The notes beneath the pieces were generated by a model. The model did not search any database. It was not told the DNA's origin and worked only from the letters and a program-made list of their open reading frames with translations. A stretch of 43,065 nt of DNA, from positions 1 through 43,065 of IMG/VR virus record IMGVR_UViG_3300038713_000045; one strand, given 5' to 3'. Origin of the DNA: a virus. Below are positions 28,568 through 37,100 of this stretch, piece by piece. Position 1 is the stretch's first letter; each line of letters begins with the position of its first letter. Position numbers and translations under genes: made by a program.

Positions 28568-29883
28568 CAAAACAATCTGATTTTGTAATGCCTACAGCTG
28601 AAAATGTAGAGTCTGAGCTGTTAGGTCAAATGATTGTTGATAATAAAATTATAGATAAGATTAGTCACTACTTACACACAGAGACTATTTTCTACAACAA
28701 TTTTCATAGAAGCGTATGGAGAGGTATAAATGACTTACGTAAAAAAGGCATAGATGATATTACAGTCAATGCATTATTGTCAGAAATACCACCTTCTATG
28801 ACTAATGATAACATAGCTTACAAAATAACTGGGTTACTTGATATACCAACTATTAATAACTACGAAAGTAATGCAAAGATATTGTATGAAAAATGGTTGC
28901 TTAGAAAAGTAATTACTAAAGCAGAAGAAGTTAAAAAAGTTATTAATGTAAAAGCTTCTGATGCTCGTACTGTATTAGAACAATTAGTCAGAGAGATTGA
29001 ATCTGTATTAGATATGCAGATAGGTAACGAGTTTGACATAGACTCAATCCTAGACGAAACATTAGATAAAATGTTTGATAAAGATGCCCTAGTAAAGTTT
29101 GGTTACCCAGAGCTAGATGAGTTGACTGGCGGTATGACAAGGGGTGAGATAACAGTCATAGCTGGTAGACCAGGCCATTTTAAATCAACTACTATGTTAA
29201 ATGTTGTACGCAATTTGATACATGGTGGGTACAAAGTTCTTGTTATGAACAGAGAAATGAGCAACGTAGAGATGATGAAAAAACTCATTGTACTAGAATC
29301 ACAAAATTTATCATACGAAAAAATAAGAATGGGCGTACTAGACGAAGAAGATAACAATATGTTAGACAAAGCAAAACAAAACATACGAGATAAATACAAG
29401 AATCTAATTATGTTTGATAACATATTTGATATAGATGGTACTATGCGAGAGGTACGTAAACACAAACCTGATGTTGTTGTTGATGATTACATAGGATTAG
29501 TAAGTGTATCAGGAGTAGATGATAATAGATTGCGTATAGATAATATTATGAAACAATATAAATGGGCAGCTAAAAGTCATAACATGGCTGTATTGTTAGT
29601 ATCTCAGTTAAATAGAGAGTGTGAGTCTAGAGCAAACAAAAGACCGTTATTAAGAGATTTAAGAGATAGTGGTAGTATAGAACAAGATGCAGAGATAATA
29701 TTGTTTATGTACTATGAATGGAGATACTACCTAAAAGAATCAGAGATGGGTGAGTATGGCATAGAGATTATACTAGGCAAGAATAGATATGGTAAGAGTG
29801 GTAAAGTTAAGATGGGTGTAGCAGGTGATAGATGTAAAATTTACTCATCGTCAGAAGAAGCATTATCGGAGGCATTTAAATGA
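28534..29883 (+). CDS. DnaB-type replicative helicase
   Basis: A 449-residue hexameric helicase of the DnaB family. An N-terminal helical domain (about 20-120, ENVESELLGQMIVDNKIIDK) binds neighbouring subunits. The RecA-like core has Walker A GRPGHFKST (211-219), NREMS (239-243), Walker B VVVDDYIGLV (314-323), SQLNRE (357-362) and LRDLRDSGSIEQDAE. Position 215-216 reads His-Phe where Gly-Met/Gly is more usual in GxxGxGK; the key Lys217 and Ser218 are intact. No primase or helicase loader is recognised beside it. It unwinds the phage fork, presumably with host polymerase. Confidence 0.93.
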   Translation: MAKKKDILYGLTKQSDFVMPTAENVESELLGQMIVDNKIIDKISHYLHTETIFYNNFHRSVWRGINDLRKKGIDDITVNALLSEIPPSMTNDNIAYKITGLLDIPTINNYESNAKILYEKWLLRKVITKAEEVKKVINVKASDARTVLEQLVREIESVLDMQIGNEFDIDSILDETLDKMFDKDALVKFGYPELDELTGGMTRGEITVIAGRPGHFKSTTMLNVVRNLIHGGYKVLVMNREMSNVEMMKKLIVLESQNLSYEKIRMGVLDEEDNNMLDKAKQNIRDKYKNLIMFDNIFDIDGTMREVRKHKPDVVVDDYIGLVSVSGVDDNRLRIDNIMKQYKWAAKSHNMAVLLVSQLNRECESRANKRPLLRDLRDSGSIEQDAEIILFMYYEWRYYLKESEMGEYGIEIILGKNRYGKSGKVKMGVAGDRCKIYSSSEEALSEAFK

Positions 29884-30089
29884 AAATAACATATGGTAAA
29901 AACGATTCTGTATTGATTAGAGAGTGTTTAAAAATAGCTCTAGGTCAAATAGAAAAAATAAAAGCTATAAATGGAGAACAAGAAACAAAACGAATAAGAG
30001 AGATAGTACAAGAACTAAAAGATGCAGATAAAAAGAAAGAGATTAGTTCTTCTTCTTCTCCTATAGATTGCGAGGATTGTGACGTATGA
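29880..30089 (+). CDS. 69-aa hypothetical protein
   Basis: A helical lysine/glutamate-rich protein with a Ser-rich tail ending SSPIDCEDCDV. GGAGG lies 9 bases upstream and the ATG overlaps the helicase stop. No family known; the CxxC-like end may bind metal. Confidence 0.55.
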   Translation: MKITYGKNDSVLIRECLKIALGQIEKIKAINGEQETKRIREIVQELKDADKKKEISSSSSPIDCEDCDV

Positions 30090-30331
30090 AAAAGAAACCA
30101 AGCGTAAGAGAATCCATAACTAAACTTAGTAACACATCATTACATCTTATAAAATCAGTGCAAATTGTAAGCAAGGCTTTTGAAGAGTATGTAGAGATGA
30201 AAGGTGACACAAAAGAATTTGTTAAATATTTAGATAGTAAGGTTAAAAATGAAAACAACAGCACAAAAAAGAGGCAGACGAAACAGACAAAGAGGAGCGG
30301 AGCTACAAAGACAAGCGGTGAACATAGCTAA
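30086..30331 (+). CDS. 81-aa hypothetical protein
   Basis: The first 55 residues are helical (RESITKLSNTSLHLIKSVQI). The last 26 are low-complexity Lys/Thr/Ser and overlap the start of the next gene by 83 bases in another frame. That overlap is unusually long for this genome. The gene is plausible because of its tight ATGA coupling, but the true end or function is uncertain. Confidence 0.45.
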   Translation: MKKKPSVRESITKLSNTSLHLIKSVQIVSKAFEEYVEMKGDTKEFVKYLDSKVKNENNSTKKRQTKQTKRSGATKTSGEHS

Positions 30332-30572
30332 AGAATATGGTCTTAAAGCTTTTAACAGAGATAGGGGTGGAGCTCAACATGAGCAAGGAGATATTGAAAT
30401 TGAAGATAAATACTATGGTTGCAAAAGAAGAAAGAAAGTTCCAGCTTGGGTGTTGCCTGAAAAAGAGGAACATGGAGTAGTATTTAGAATGGACAGAGAC
30501 ATACCTTACATATCAATTCCTTTTGACATGTTTTGTTTTTTACTGAAGGTGGCAAAGAAATGGAAAAAATAA
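30249..30572 (+). CDS. resolvase-like PD-(D/E)XK family protein
   Basis: A 107-residue basic protein. The pattern RNRQRGAELQRQAVNIAKEY, FNRDRGGAQHEQGDIEIEDKY, then YGCKRRKKVPAWV and a hydrophobic C-terminus resembles small phage PD-(D/E)XK proteins of Holliday-junction-resolvase type. The Asp of GDIE and the Lys of CKRR are present, but the usual Glu of ExK aligns with Gly in YGCK. It may be inactive, or use the Glu of EIED. The ribosome site AAGG is 5 bases upstream. Confidence 0.55.
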   Translation: MKTTAQKRGRRNRQRGAELQRQAVNIAKEYGLKAFNRDRGGAQHEQGDIEIEDKYYGCKRRKKVPAWVLPEKEEHGVVFRMDRDIPYISIPFDMFCFLLKVAKKWKK

Positions 30573-30727
30573 TGGGCAAACATGAAAAGTATTTAATGGT
30601 TAGAGCTTACAAAGAAGCTATAGAAAATATTAGAAAGAAAGGCAGAGAACCTAATCAAGAGACATTAGATAGGTACAAAAGATTAAGAGAATCATTAACA
30701 TTTGGTTTGAACGGCAAACTAAAGTGA
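30560..30727 (+). CDS. 55-aa hypothetical protein
   Basis: I chose ATG 30560 (MEKIMGKHEKYLMVRAYKEA), with AAGGTGG upstream; an ATG at 30533 has no ribosome site. The product is a charged helical protein of unknown function, ending in a GTGA overlap with the next gene. Confidence 0.5.
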   Translation: MEKIMGKHEKYLMVRAYKEAIENIRKKGREPNQETLDRYKRLRESLTFGLNGKLK

Positions 30728-31095
30728 ATAATTTTGACATAGATTTAGACTTTGGTCAAGTGTATGAGCAAAAGGTAAAAGACATATTTCAAGGTAGGGG
30801 TGCAATAGAGGTAAAGACAGAGAGAGATATGTGGAAGATTACTGGTAACATAGCTATAGAAGTATCGTACAAAGGTTATCCTAGTGGTATATCTGTTACA
30901 AACGCTGATTGGTGGATACATATATTGTCAGACAATGGTGATATAGATACATTGTTTATGTTTAAAGTCAGTAAGTTAAGAAAAAAAATTAGAAGATTAG
31001 TCTCAAGAAAAGAAGCCCGAGTAGTTATGGGTGGAGACAATAACGATAGTAAGATGGTGCTAGTTCCGATTAGCAAACTATCTTACATAACCTAA
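30724..31095 (+). CDS. possible PD-(D/E)XK nuclease
   Basis: A 123-residue protein with GTG start at 30724. The core EQKVKDIFQGRGAIEVKTER, DMWKITGNIAIEVSYKGYPS and GISVTNADWWIHIL fits a family of small phage proteins with a likely PD-(D/E)XK nuclease fold. Candidate metal ligands are the Asp before MWK and the paired Glu residues. The name is tentative. It lies with other nucleic-acid genes. Confidence 0.5.
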   Translation: MNNFDIDLDFGQVYEQKVKDIFQGRGAIEVKTERDMWKITGNIAIEVSYKGYPSGISVTNADWWIHILSDNGDIDTLFMFKVSKLRKKIRRLVSRKEARVVMGGDNNDSKMVLVPISKLSYIT

Positions 31096-31112
31096 ACAAG
31101 GAGCAATAGAAT

Positions 31113-31352
31113 ATGGCTGAATATGATAATACCAATTCAGGTGTGCTTTTTGCTAACCAATACAAAGAACAAGGTGATAGTAGACCTGATTTTGTAGGCA
31201 ACATAAATGTCGATGGTAATCAGTTCAAACTAGCAGGGTGGAAAAATGTATCACAAGGTGGTAAAAGATACATATCTGTAAAGGTATCAGAGGACACACA
31301 AGAAGGTCAACAAGAACAAAAAAAGCAGAGTGAAGAAGAATTACCTTTTTAA
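31113..31352 (+). CDS. DUF736-like small protein with SSB-like acidic tail
   Basis: A 79-residue beta-rich protein (MAEYDNTNSGVLFANQYKEQ, then FKLAGWKNVSQGGKRYISVK) that resembles DUF736. The C-terminus EEELPF is like the acidic tip of single-strand-binding proteins, which recruits partners. A strong AAGGAG lies 9 bases upstream. A ssDNA-associated role is inferred. Confidence 0.6.
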   Translation: MAEYDNTNSGVLFANQYKEQGDSRPDFVGNINVDGNQFKLAGWKNVSQGGKRYISVKVSEDTQEGQQEQKKQSEEELPF

Positions 31353-31410
31353 CTCTAAGAAGCAGACTTTTTAGCAGTATATAGTCTAGAAACTGAAACT
31401 GCAAAGAATT

Positions 31411-32238
31411 ATGAAAAACACAATATTACATGGAGATGTTTTGCAACGTCTAAAAGACATACCTGATGATTATGTACAAATGGTTTGTACAAGTCCACCT
31501 TATTGGGCTTTACGTGATTATCAAGCTGATGGTCAGTTTGGTCTGGAAAAAACACCAGAATTGTACGTAGAAAAATTAGTAGAGATAGGTCAAGAGATAA
31601 AACGAGTCTTACGTAAAGATGGTACATTTTGGTTGAATATAGGGGATACATACAGAGATAAACAGTTAGTTGGTATACCATGGAGGTCAGCTCTAGGACT
31701 ACAAAAAGATGGGTGGTACTTACGTCAAGACATCATATGGGATAAGCCTAATCCTATGCCTGAGTCAGTCAAAGATAGGTGTACAAAATCTCACGAGTAT
31801 ATCTTTTTATTCTCACAATCTACTGACTATTACTTTGACTGTGAGTCTATAAAACAACCATACGCAGAGGGTACAACTGGTGGTTCACAGTTCGGTGGTA
31901 AGAAGGGTAATTCAGAGTTAGGTATGAAAACTAAGTTACAATCTACACCTCAGGGCTTTTTTGAAATGAAGGATGGTGCAAATATGAAAAGTGTATGGAA
32001 GATACCAGTCAAACCATACGCAGGTGCTCATTTTGCCACGTTTCCCGAAAAACTACCTGAACTATGTATAAAAGCTGGTTCTAAAAAAGATGACATCGTA
32101 TTAGACCCATTCTTTGGTAGTGGTACAACTGGTTGGGTAGCTCAAAGATTAGGTAGGAAATGGTTAGGTATAGAGTTAAACTCAGATTACATAGACGTTG
32201 CAAACGAAAGATTTAGACAGCAGGAGTTATTTGTATGA
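31411..32238 (+). CDS. orphan DNA methyltransferase (N4-C or N6-A)
   Basis: A 275-residue methyltransferase of the beta arrangement. The catalytic motif TSPPYW is at 28-33, and the AdoMet site DPFFGSGTTG is near 231-240, with the target-recognition part between them (about 125-200). SPPYW is compatible with N4-cytosine or N6-adenine methylation. No restriction enzyme is adjacent, so it is likely an orphan enzyme protecting phage DNA from host restriction or marking it. Specificity cannot be read from sequence. The start has a weak ribosome site. Confidence 0.9.
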   Translation: MKNTILHGDVLQRLKDIPDDYVQMVCTSPPYWALRDYQADGQFGLEKTPELYVEKLVEIGQEIKRVLRKDGTFWLNIGDTYRDKQLVGIPWRSALGLQKDGWYLRQDIIWDKPNPMPESVKDRCTKSHEYIFLFSQSTDYYFDCESIKQPYAEGTTGGSQFGGKKGNSELGMKTKLQSTPQGFFEMKDGANMKSVWKIPVKPYAGAHFATFPEKLPELCIKAGSKKDDIVLDPFFGSGTTGWVAQRLGRKWLGIELNSDYIDVANERFRQQELFV

Positions 32239-32432
32239 CTGATACACCAAGAGAATGGTATTTAACAAATGATGGTTTTATAGTAAAAGATATAGAAGAT
32301 GTAAATACTAAATGTGAACACAGAAATAGATATTACCAACCTTACGAACACGACACAAACACACCTGAGTCTTACACTTGTGAAGATTGTGGTGTAGAGT
32401 TGTATGTGCCTGAGATAGAGGATATGATATGA
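32235..32432 (+). CDS. 65-aa zinc-finger-like protein
   Basis: A small acidic protein with CEHRNRYYQ...YTCEDCGVELYV, a C-H...CxxC metal-binding pattern. GGAG precedes the ATG inside the methyltransferase end. No named family. Confidence 0.65.
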   Translation: MTDTPREWYLTNDGFIVKDIEDVNTKCEHRNRYYQPYEHDTNTPESYTCEDCGVELYVPEIEDMI

Positions 32433-32827
32433 ACGTTGATGATTTTTTTAAGTTTTCTAAACAAGAATACAGAAAAGAAATGGTTTTGATGCGTGATAAA
32501 GGCGTTGAGTATACTGTATCAAATGTAGACAAGTTAGCTAACTTCCATTCATTGGGAGAAAGAATGAAATGTAAATCTTCTTTTGTCGCAATGATATATT
32601 TATTGAAACACATGGACAGTATACGTAACTACGTATTAACAGGCAAAGAATTTTGTGATGAAAGTATATCAGGTAGGATTAGAGATGCTAGAAATTACTT
32701 AATGTTATTACACGCTATAATATTAGAAGAAGAGGGGTGGAAAGAAAAAGTTGATAAAAAACCAGTTGGCGCTGGAAACAAATCTTCTACCTCTCTAAAA
32801 TTTACACACTTAGAAAAGGTTGACTAA
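32429..32827 (+). CDS. helical protein resembling Nmad1/DUF1599
   Basis: A 132-residue helical protein. The pattern KGVEYTVSNVDKLANFHSLG, then MIYLLKHMDSIRNYV and ESISGRIRDARNYLMLLHAI resembles the MazG-like DUF1599 family (nucleotide-modification-associated domain 1) common in phages. A link to nucleotide metabolism is inferred. It is the last gene of the early block, next to the methyltransferase. Confidence 0.6.
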   Translation: MNVDDFFKFSKQEYRKEMVLMRDKGVEYTVSNVDKLANFHSLGERMKCKSSFVAMIYLLKHMDSIRNYVLTGKEFCDESISGRIRDARNYLMLLHAIILEEEGWKEKVDKKPVGAGNKSSTSLKFTHLEKVD

Positions 32828-32828
32828 T

Positions 32829-32846
32829 AAGCTTAAGCTTAAGCTG
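32829..32846. repeat. (AAGCTT)n repeat, copy 3
   Basis: AAGCTT at 32829-32834 and 32835-32840, then AAGCTG. It begins just past the stop of the last early gene. An AT-alternating tract follows to the right, the reverse of the order seen around copy 1, so copies 1 and 3 flank the early block in mirror fashion. Confidence 0.85.
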
Positions 32847-32879
32847 TTAATAGCTTATATAGCTTATATTATATAATAT

Positions 32880-33030
32880 ATATATAATAGGGTTTGGACA
32901 TAAATAAGTTTTGGGATTTCAATTGAGTTTGATATTGCAGGGCTTTGAGCTTCTTTCTATTTTTTAGAAATGTACTCATTAATTTCACAAATTAACAAAT
33001 ACAAATAACCGTTTAAACCCTGTTATATAT
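32880..33030. repeat. inverted repeat spanning the convergence point
   Basis: ATATATAATAGGGTTT (32880-32895) pairs with AAACCCTGTTATATAT (33015-33030), 16 positions with one G-U. The intervening 119 bases are AT-rich. It could fold in transcripts from either side and slow or stop polymerases, or protect 3' ends. Confidence 0.55.
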
Positions 33031-33095
33031 TGTAGACGACTTGTATATCAAGTTTGCAATAAAAGTCTTGTATGCTAAGAGTTAGACACCTTCTG

Positions 33096-33263
33096 CTACC
33101 ATCCTTGTCTTATATCTTGTATCCTATCTAGACAAACTTGTAGATTTTTGAGAGTAATCTTGCCATCTTTGAACGCTTGTAATATTTCTGCTCTTTTTTT
33201 TACTGGTAATCCTTCTGACTCCCAAGATAGTAAAGCTTTTACCCATAACTGCTCATTTGTCAT
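33096..33263 (-). CDS. 55-aa hypothetical protein
   Basis: ATG at 33263, close after the upstream gene stop; the frame ends TAG at 33096. The product (starts MTNEQLWVKALLSWESEGLP) is a small helical protein, compatible with a helix-turn-helix-like fold (VKKRAEILQAFKDGKITLKN). It is the last gene of the minus-strand block before the convergent gap. Function unknown. Confidence 0.6.
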   Translation of the reverse strand: MTNEQLWVKALLSWESEGLPVKKRAEILQAFKDGKITLKNLQVCLDRIQDIRQGW

Positions 33264-33265
33264 TA

Positions 33266-33634
33266 TTACTGAAGAATTGGTCTAAAATCTATTTTTCTTA
33301 AATCAGTTTCCCACATATTTTTTAAATGATTTGGATTAGGATTTTTTCCAAAATAACCTGTTTGCAATAAGTTTATCATTAATTTTGTTTTATTGTTTAA
33401 CGCTGCTGAATTTTCTGACATTGGGTCATCATCGTATTCAGGGGCATCAGCAATTCTTATAGGTCTGTTGGGTTGAGTAGAAAAGGTAAATAAACTATTC
33501 ATATAATTTACTAATTCTTCTTGGTCTGTATATCTACCCCCTTCAGCAAATTCTAAAGGCGTTGTTTGTTTCTGGTCTCCAAATTGACCACGTAATTGCA
33601 TAGGGTTTCCTAATAATGATAATAAATTTTCCAT
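33266..33634 (-). CDS. 122-aa hypothetical late protein
   Basis: A soluble polar protein (MENLLSLLGNPMQLRGQFGD) downstream of the giant gene, with AGGA upstream of the ATG. No family recognised. It is part of the putative internal-virion operon and may be a minor virion protein. Confidence 0.55.
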   Translation of the reverse strand: MENLLSLLGNPMQLRGQFGDQKQTTPLEFAEGGRYTDQEELVNYMNSLFTFSTQPNRPIRIADAPEYDDDPMSENSAALNNKTKLMINLLQTGYFGKNPNPNHLKNMWETDLRKIDFRPILQ

Positions 33635-33635
33635 T

Positions 33636-34130
33636 TTAAAATCCTAACTTTCTATATCTTTCAAGAAAATCTATAAGAGATTTAGTTTTTTCTATCTCCG
33701 CTTCTCTGTCTATTGCCATTTGCATCATTGATTTGTTTGCATCTAAAGCTTTTTTTATGTCTTCAGGACTCATTGAGTCGTAATCCCTATTATTAGCTAT
33801 ATCTACTAGTTTTTTTCGTGTACCAATTTTTAAATTTTCTAATCTTTTTAGATAACCTTTGCTTTCTTTTAACATTCTTGGTAATCTCTGAACCGATGCA
33901 GGTGAAATCATTTTACCAGCTAATTCTAATAATCCTAATCCTGTTCCTTCTACTTGAGGTTGCATTTGACTCATACTACCTATTTCTTTGTCAATAAATG
34001 AATGAGCTGTATCAGGAATATTAAGTGTTTCTTCTTCTTCCATAATTGGTAAATCCATACCATATTGTGTAGCGTCAGCGGGAGCCATAGCTGATGGTTG
34101 TCCCATAATCATTTCTAATAAATTTTGCAT
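33636..34130 (-). CDS. 164-aa hypothetical, probable minor virion protein
   Basis: A Met/Gln-rich N-terminus (MQNLLEMIMGQPSAMAPADA) and a helical basic C-terminal half (LKRLENLKIGTRKKLVDIAN). It resembles small proteins encoded with phage internal virion proteins, but has no named domain. AAGGA is 9 bases before the ATG. Confidence 0.55.
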   Translation of the reverse strand: MQNLLEMIMGQPSAMAPADATQYGMDLPIMEEEETLNIPDTAHSFIDKEIGSMSQMQPQVEGTGLGLLELAGKMISPASVQRLPRMLKESKGYLKRLENLKIGTRKKLVDIANNRDYDSMSPEDIKKALDANKSMMQMAIDREAEIEKTKSLIDFLERYRKLGF

Positions 34131-34139
34131 AATATTTCC

Positions 34140-37100
34140 TTAATATTGGAGTTGTGGAATTTTAGATTCTGCTGATGGTCTAATTTGAGAACTAACACTA
34201 GAATCAGTATCCATAGGTGGTAAAAATGGGTCTTTGTCAAATTGATTTCTAAATTTGCTTATCGCAAAATTCATTTCTCTTAATCTTTTTTGATAAATAT
34301 TTTCTATTTCCATTTCTTCTGCTTTTGTTTTATCATCTATTTTTGACATATATAAATCATATCTTGTCTTACCCTCAGTTGCGCGTCTTTTACGCCAAGA
34401 ACTAGGTATTGGTCTTTGTGACGTGAGTATAGTTTTAAGATTTGACTTAGCTTCTTTTTTAGCTTTATGTGGTATTTTTATTAATGATGGATTACTATTT
34501 ACAACAGATTGAGCTACATAGTTTCTAGCCGCATAATAAACTCGAGCTTTTTCTTCTGGACTAGCGTTAGACCAAAAAACTTCTTTTACCGCTCTGTAAT
34601 ATGGACTTTTAGTAGTTAATGATGATAGCTCATCACCAAGATATGGTGTCTTTTTAAAATATACGTTAACAAATTGTCTTTGTCTTCTTTGGGAATCATT
34701 GTATTTTTTTCTGTCAGGCAAATTTTGATTTTCATACACAGTTAAAAGTCTATCAAAAAAAACTACATTTTCTGTCGTTAAATCTTTTAATGTTTGACCT
34801 ACAAACTTTTTACCACTAACTAAAGCTAACGTATTAGTAACTAATGATTTAACAGCTCTTACTGTAGCTGGTTGAAAAGAATCAACAACGTTACCATAAT
34901 CATCCATAGCATTGCTTGCTATACCTAAACCCTCAGCTCTTAAAGCTAATTCATATAATTGTTCTGATTGTGTTTTAAATCTATTCCTTGTGTCTTCTCC
35001 TAGAGCCCTGTAATGAGCACTAAATATAGCAGCTCCTGTAACAGGTAACATTGATATGTATCTTAATATAGGAACAGGATTACCATCTGTTATAATTGGT
35101 TTTATAACTGAGTTTGCTATATTTTCTGACATTCTATACGCTACTCTATAAAATAGAGTTAATGGTTTAGCCCAATTCTTACCCATCCATTTTGGTACAA
35201 AAGGTAAACTTGGGCCACCTTGAGTTATTAAATGTGACATTTGTTGAGCTTGTTGTATTAACTCTGGTCTTGTGTGCATTTGTGTACTACCTAAGTTCAC
35301 TAAGTCAGAAATTTGTTTGTCTGTAAATTTGAAAACATCAGTCAATGTTCTCATAGAAGATTCTTTAGACACTCCTTTATTCATAGGACTTTTAACATCA
35401 TTTAGATTGTCTATATGCATTCTTAACGCTGGTTCTGCTATCGACGCACTAACTATTCTATTTATAATCTCAGTTTGTCTCATCATGCCTGGATTATATT
35501 TTGAATATACAATCCTACCTGACAACAACTCGTGTACACCTGCGTCCTTACCACCAATTCTACCAGTTAAATTTGACATACTTTTAGGATTTGCTAAAGC
35601 GTTAAACAAACCATTTATAGCTCCTCTAAAACCAAATACCGTTGCATTACTTTGTTGACCTAAAATAAAGTTTTTGTAACCAGATAGAGGAGAAGATAAA
35701 CCTATTTGAGCTGTAACAGATGTTAGTCTACTAGCCGCCCTGTAATACCAAGCGTCTTTTTGGACTGCGTTAAGTTGTAATTCTAACGACTCTTTTGCCC
35801 AGTTAGCAAATGACTCATTAGATTCTAAAGCTATTTTATTTATCTCCTTTAAAGATTGGTCACTTTTTGCTCCACCTCTACCAAAATATTCAAAAGTAGG
35901 TGATATGTGAGCAATGTTTTGTCCATACCTACTAAGTATCTTATCAAAACTTCTTTCATATACATCTATGACCCTGCCTACATCTCTACCTACCCCATCT
36001 TTATCTACAACTCTAGAACCTTTAGATACAGGATTACCATTACTATCTTTGAAAGATGTTAATTTGATAATTCTGTTAGTTCCTTGTTCTATCGCTATTA
36101 CAGGTGGTAAATCAGCTATTCTAGTGTATTGTGTACCAAATACTCCAGATTGGTCTCTCCAAAATTTATCTATATTATTAATATATTTTAATGCTTCTTG
36201 TTGTTTAAATGATTGACTACCTTGCATTTTCATAAACGTCGGGTCTGTAGTAGCTATAACATCAGCTACACCCAATCTAAAATCTTCATTTAGACCGACT
36301 AATTCTTTGAACTCGTTTGTAATCATTCTGGTCAAGTAGTTTTTTTCTATATGATGATTAAATTTTCCATAAGCTCCATCTTTATTATGTACAACAACAT
36401 ACCTATCAGATTCTTTTTTTGGATTTTTTCTTTCTACTCTGTTAGTTAATTCTGTAACTGAATAATTATTTTTATCAGTCCAGTTAAAAGCATATCTAGT
36501 CTTATCGACTATAACCCAACCACCATCATACTTTCCTGTTTGAGGATTAAAAGTTCTTAATGTTTTTATGTAGTCATCTGCTATTGGAAATTTAGTAGTT
36601 AAAGTCTCTCTACCTTCTTGATTTAAAGAAATCAACTTGTTCTTTTCTGTATTTTTTAAAACTTTTGCAAATCCTTTTGGCATTGCTAAAGCTCCATTAC
36701 TATCTAGAAATGATATACCTTCTACTAATCTTATAGCATCATATCCATTTTCTAATTCTATAAACTTTCCTTTTGAATCATAAGACTCAAATAGTTTTTC
36801 ATGTTGAGCATTTGTTGTTTTTGCGTTACGAACCTCTACTCCTTTGTTTATCATATACTCAGCTAATACTTTGTGTCTAAAAGCAGTATAAACTCTTATC
36901 ATACTATTTGTATCATACTTGTCTAAAGATTTATCATAAAAATCTTTATATTTTCTGTCAATCAAAGTTGAAAAATTGTCAAAGTCTTTATTTGTTAAGT
37001 TAAAAGCTTTTTTAAATTCTATCTTAAATTGAGAAAAATCTCCTGTTATAGATTGTCTAGCTAACTCATGTTTTACCATTCTTCTTCCTAATAATTGAGC

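Larger units (their letters stand above)
32828..33095. other. convergent non-coding region between early and late blocks
   Basis: This 268-base gap is where the two transcription blocks meet. It holds an (AAGCTT)n block, two AT repeats of type TAGCTTATA, an alternating AT tract, a 16-bp inverted repeat (arms 32880-32895 and 33015-33030) and a small TTTCTA/TAGAAA hairpin (32954-32970). No classic terminator with stem and U-run is clear. No credible gene is present. Confidence 0.6.
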
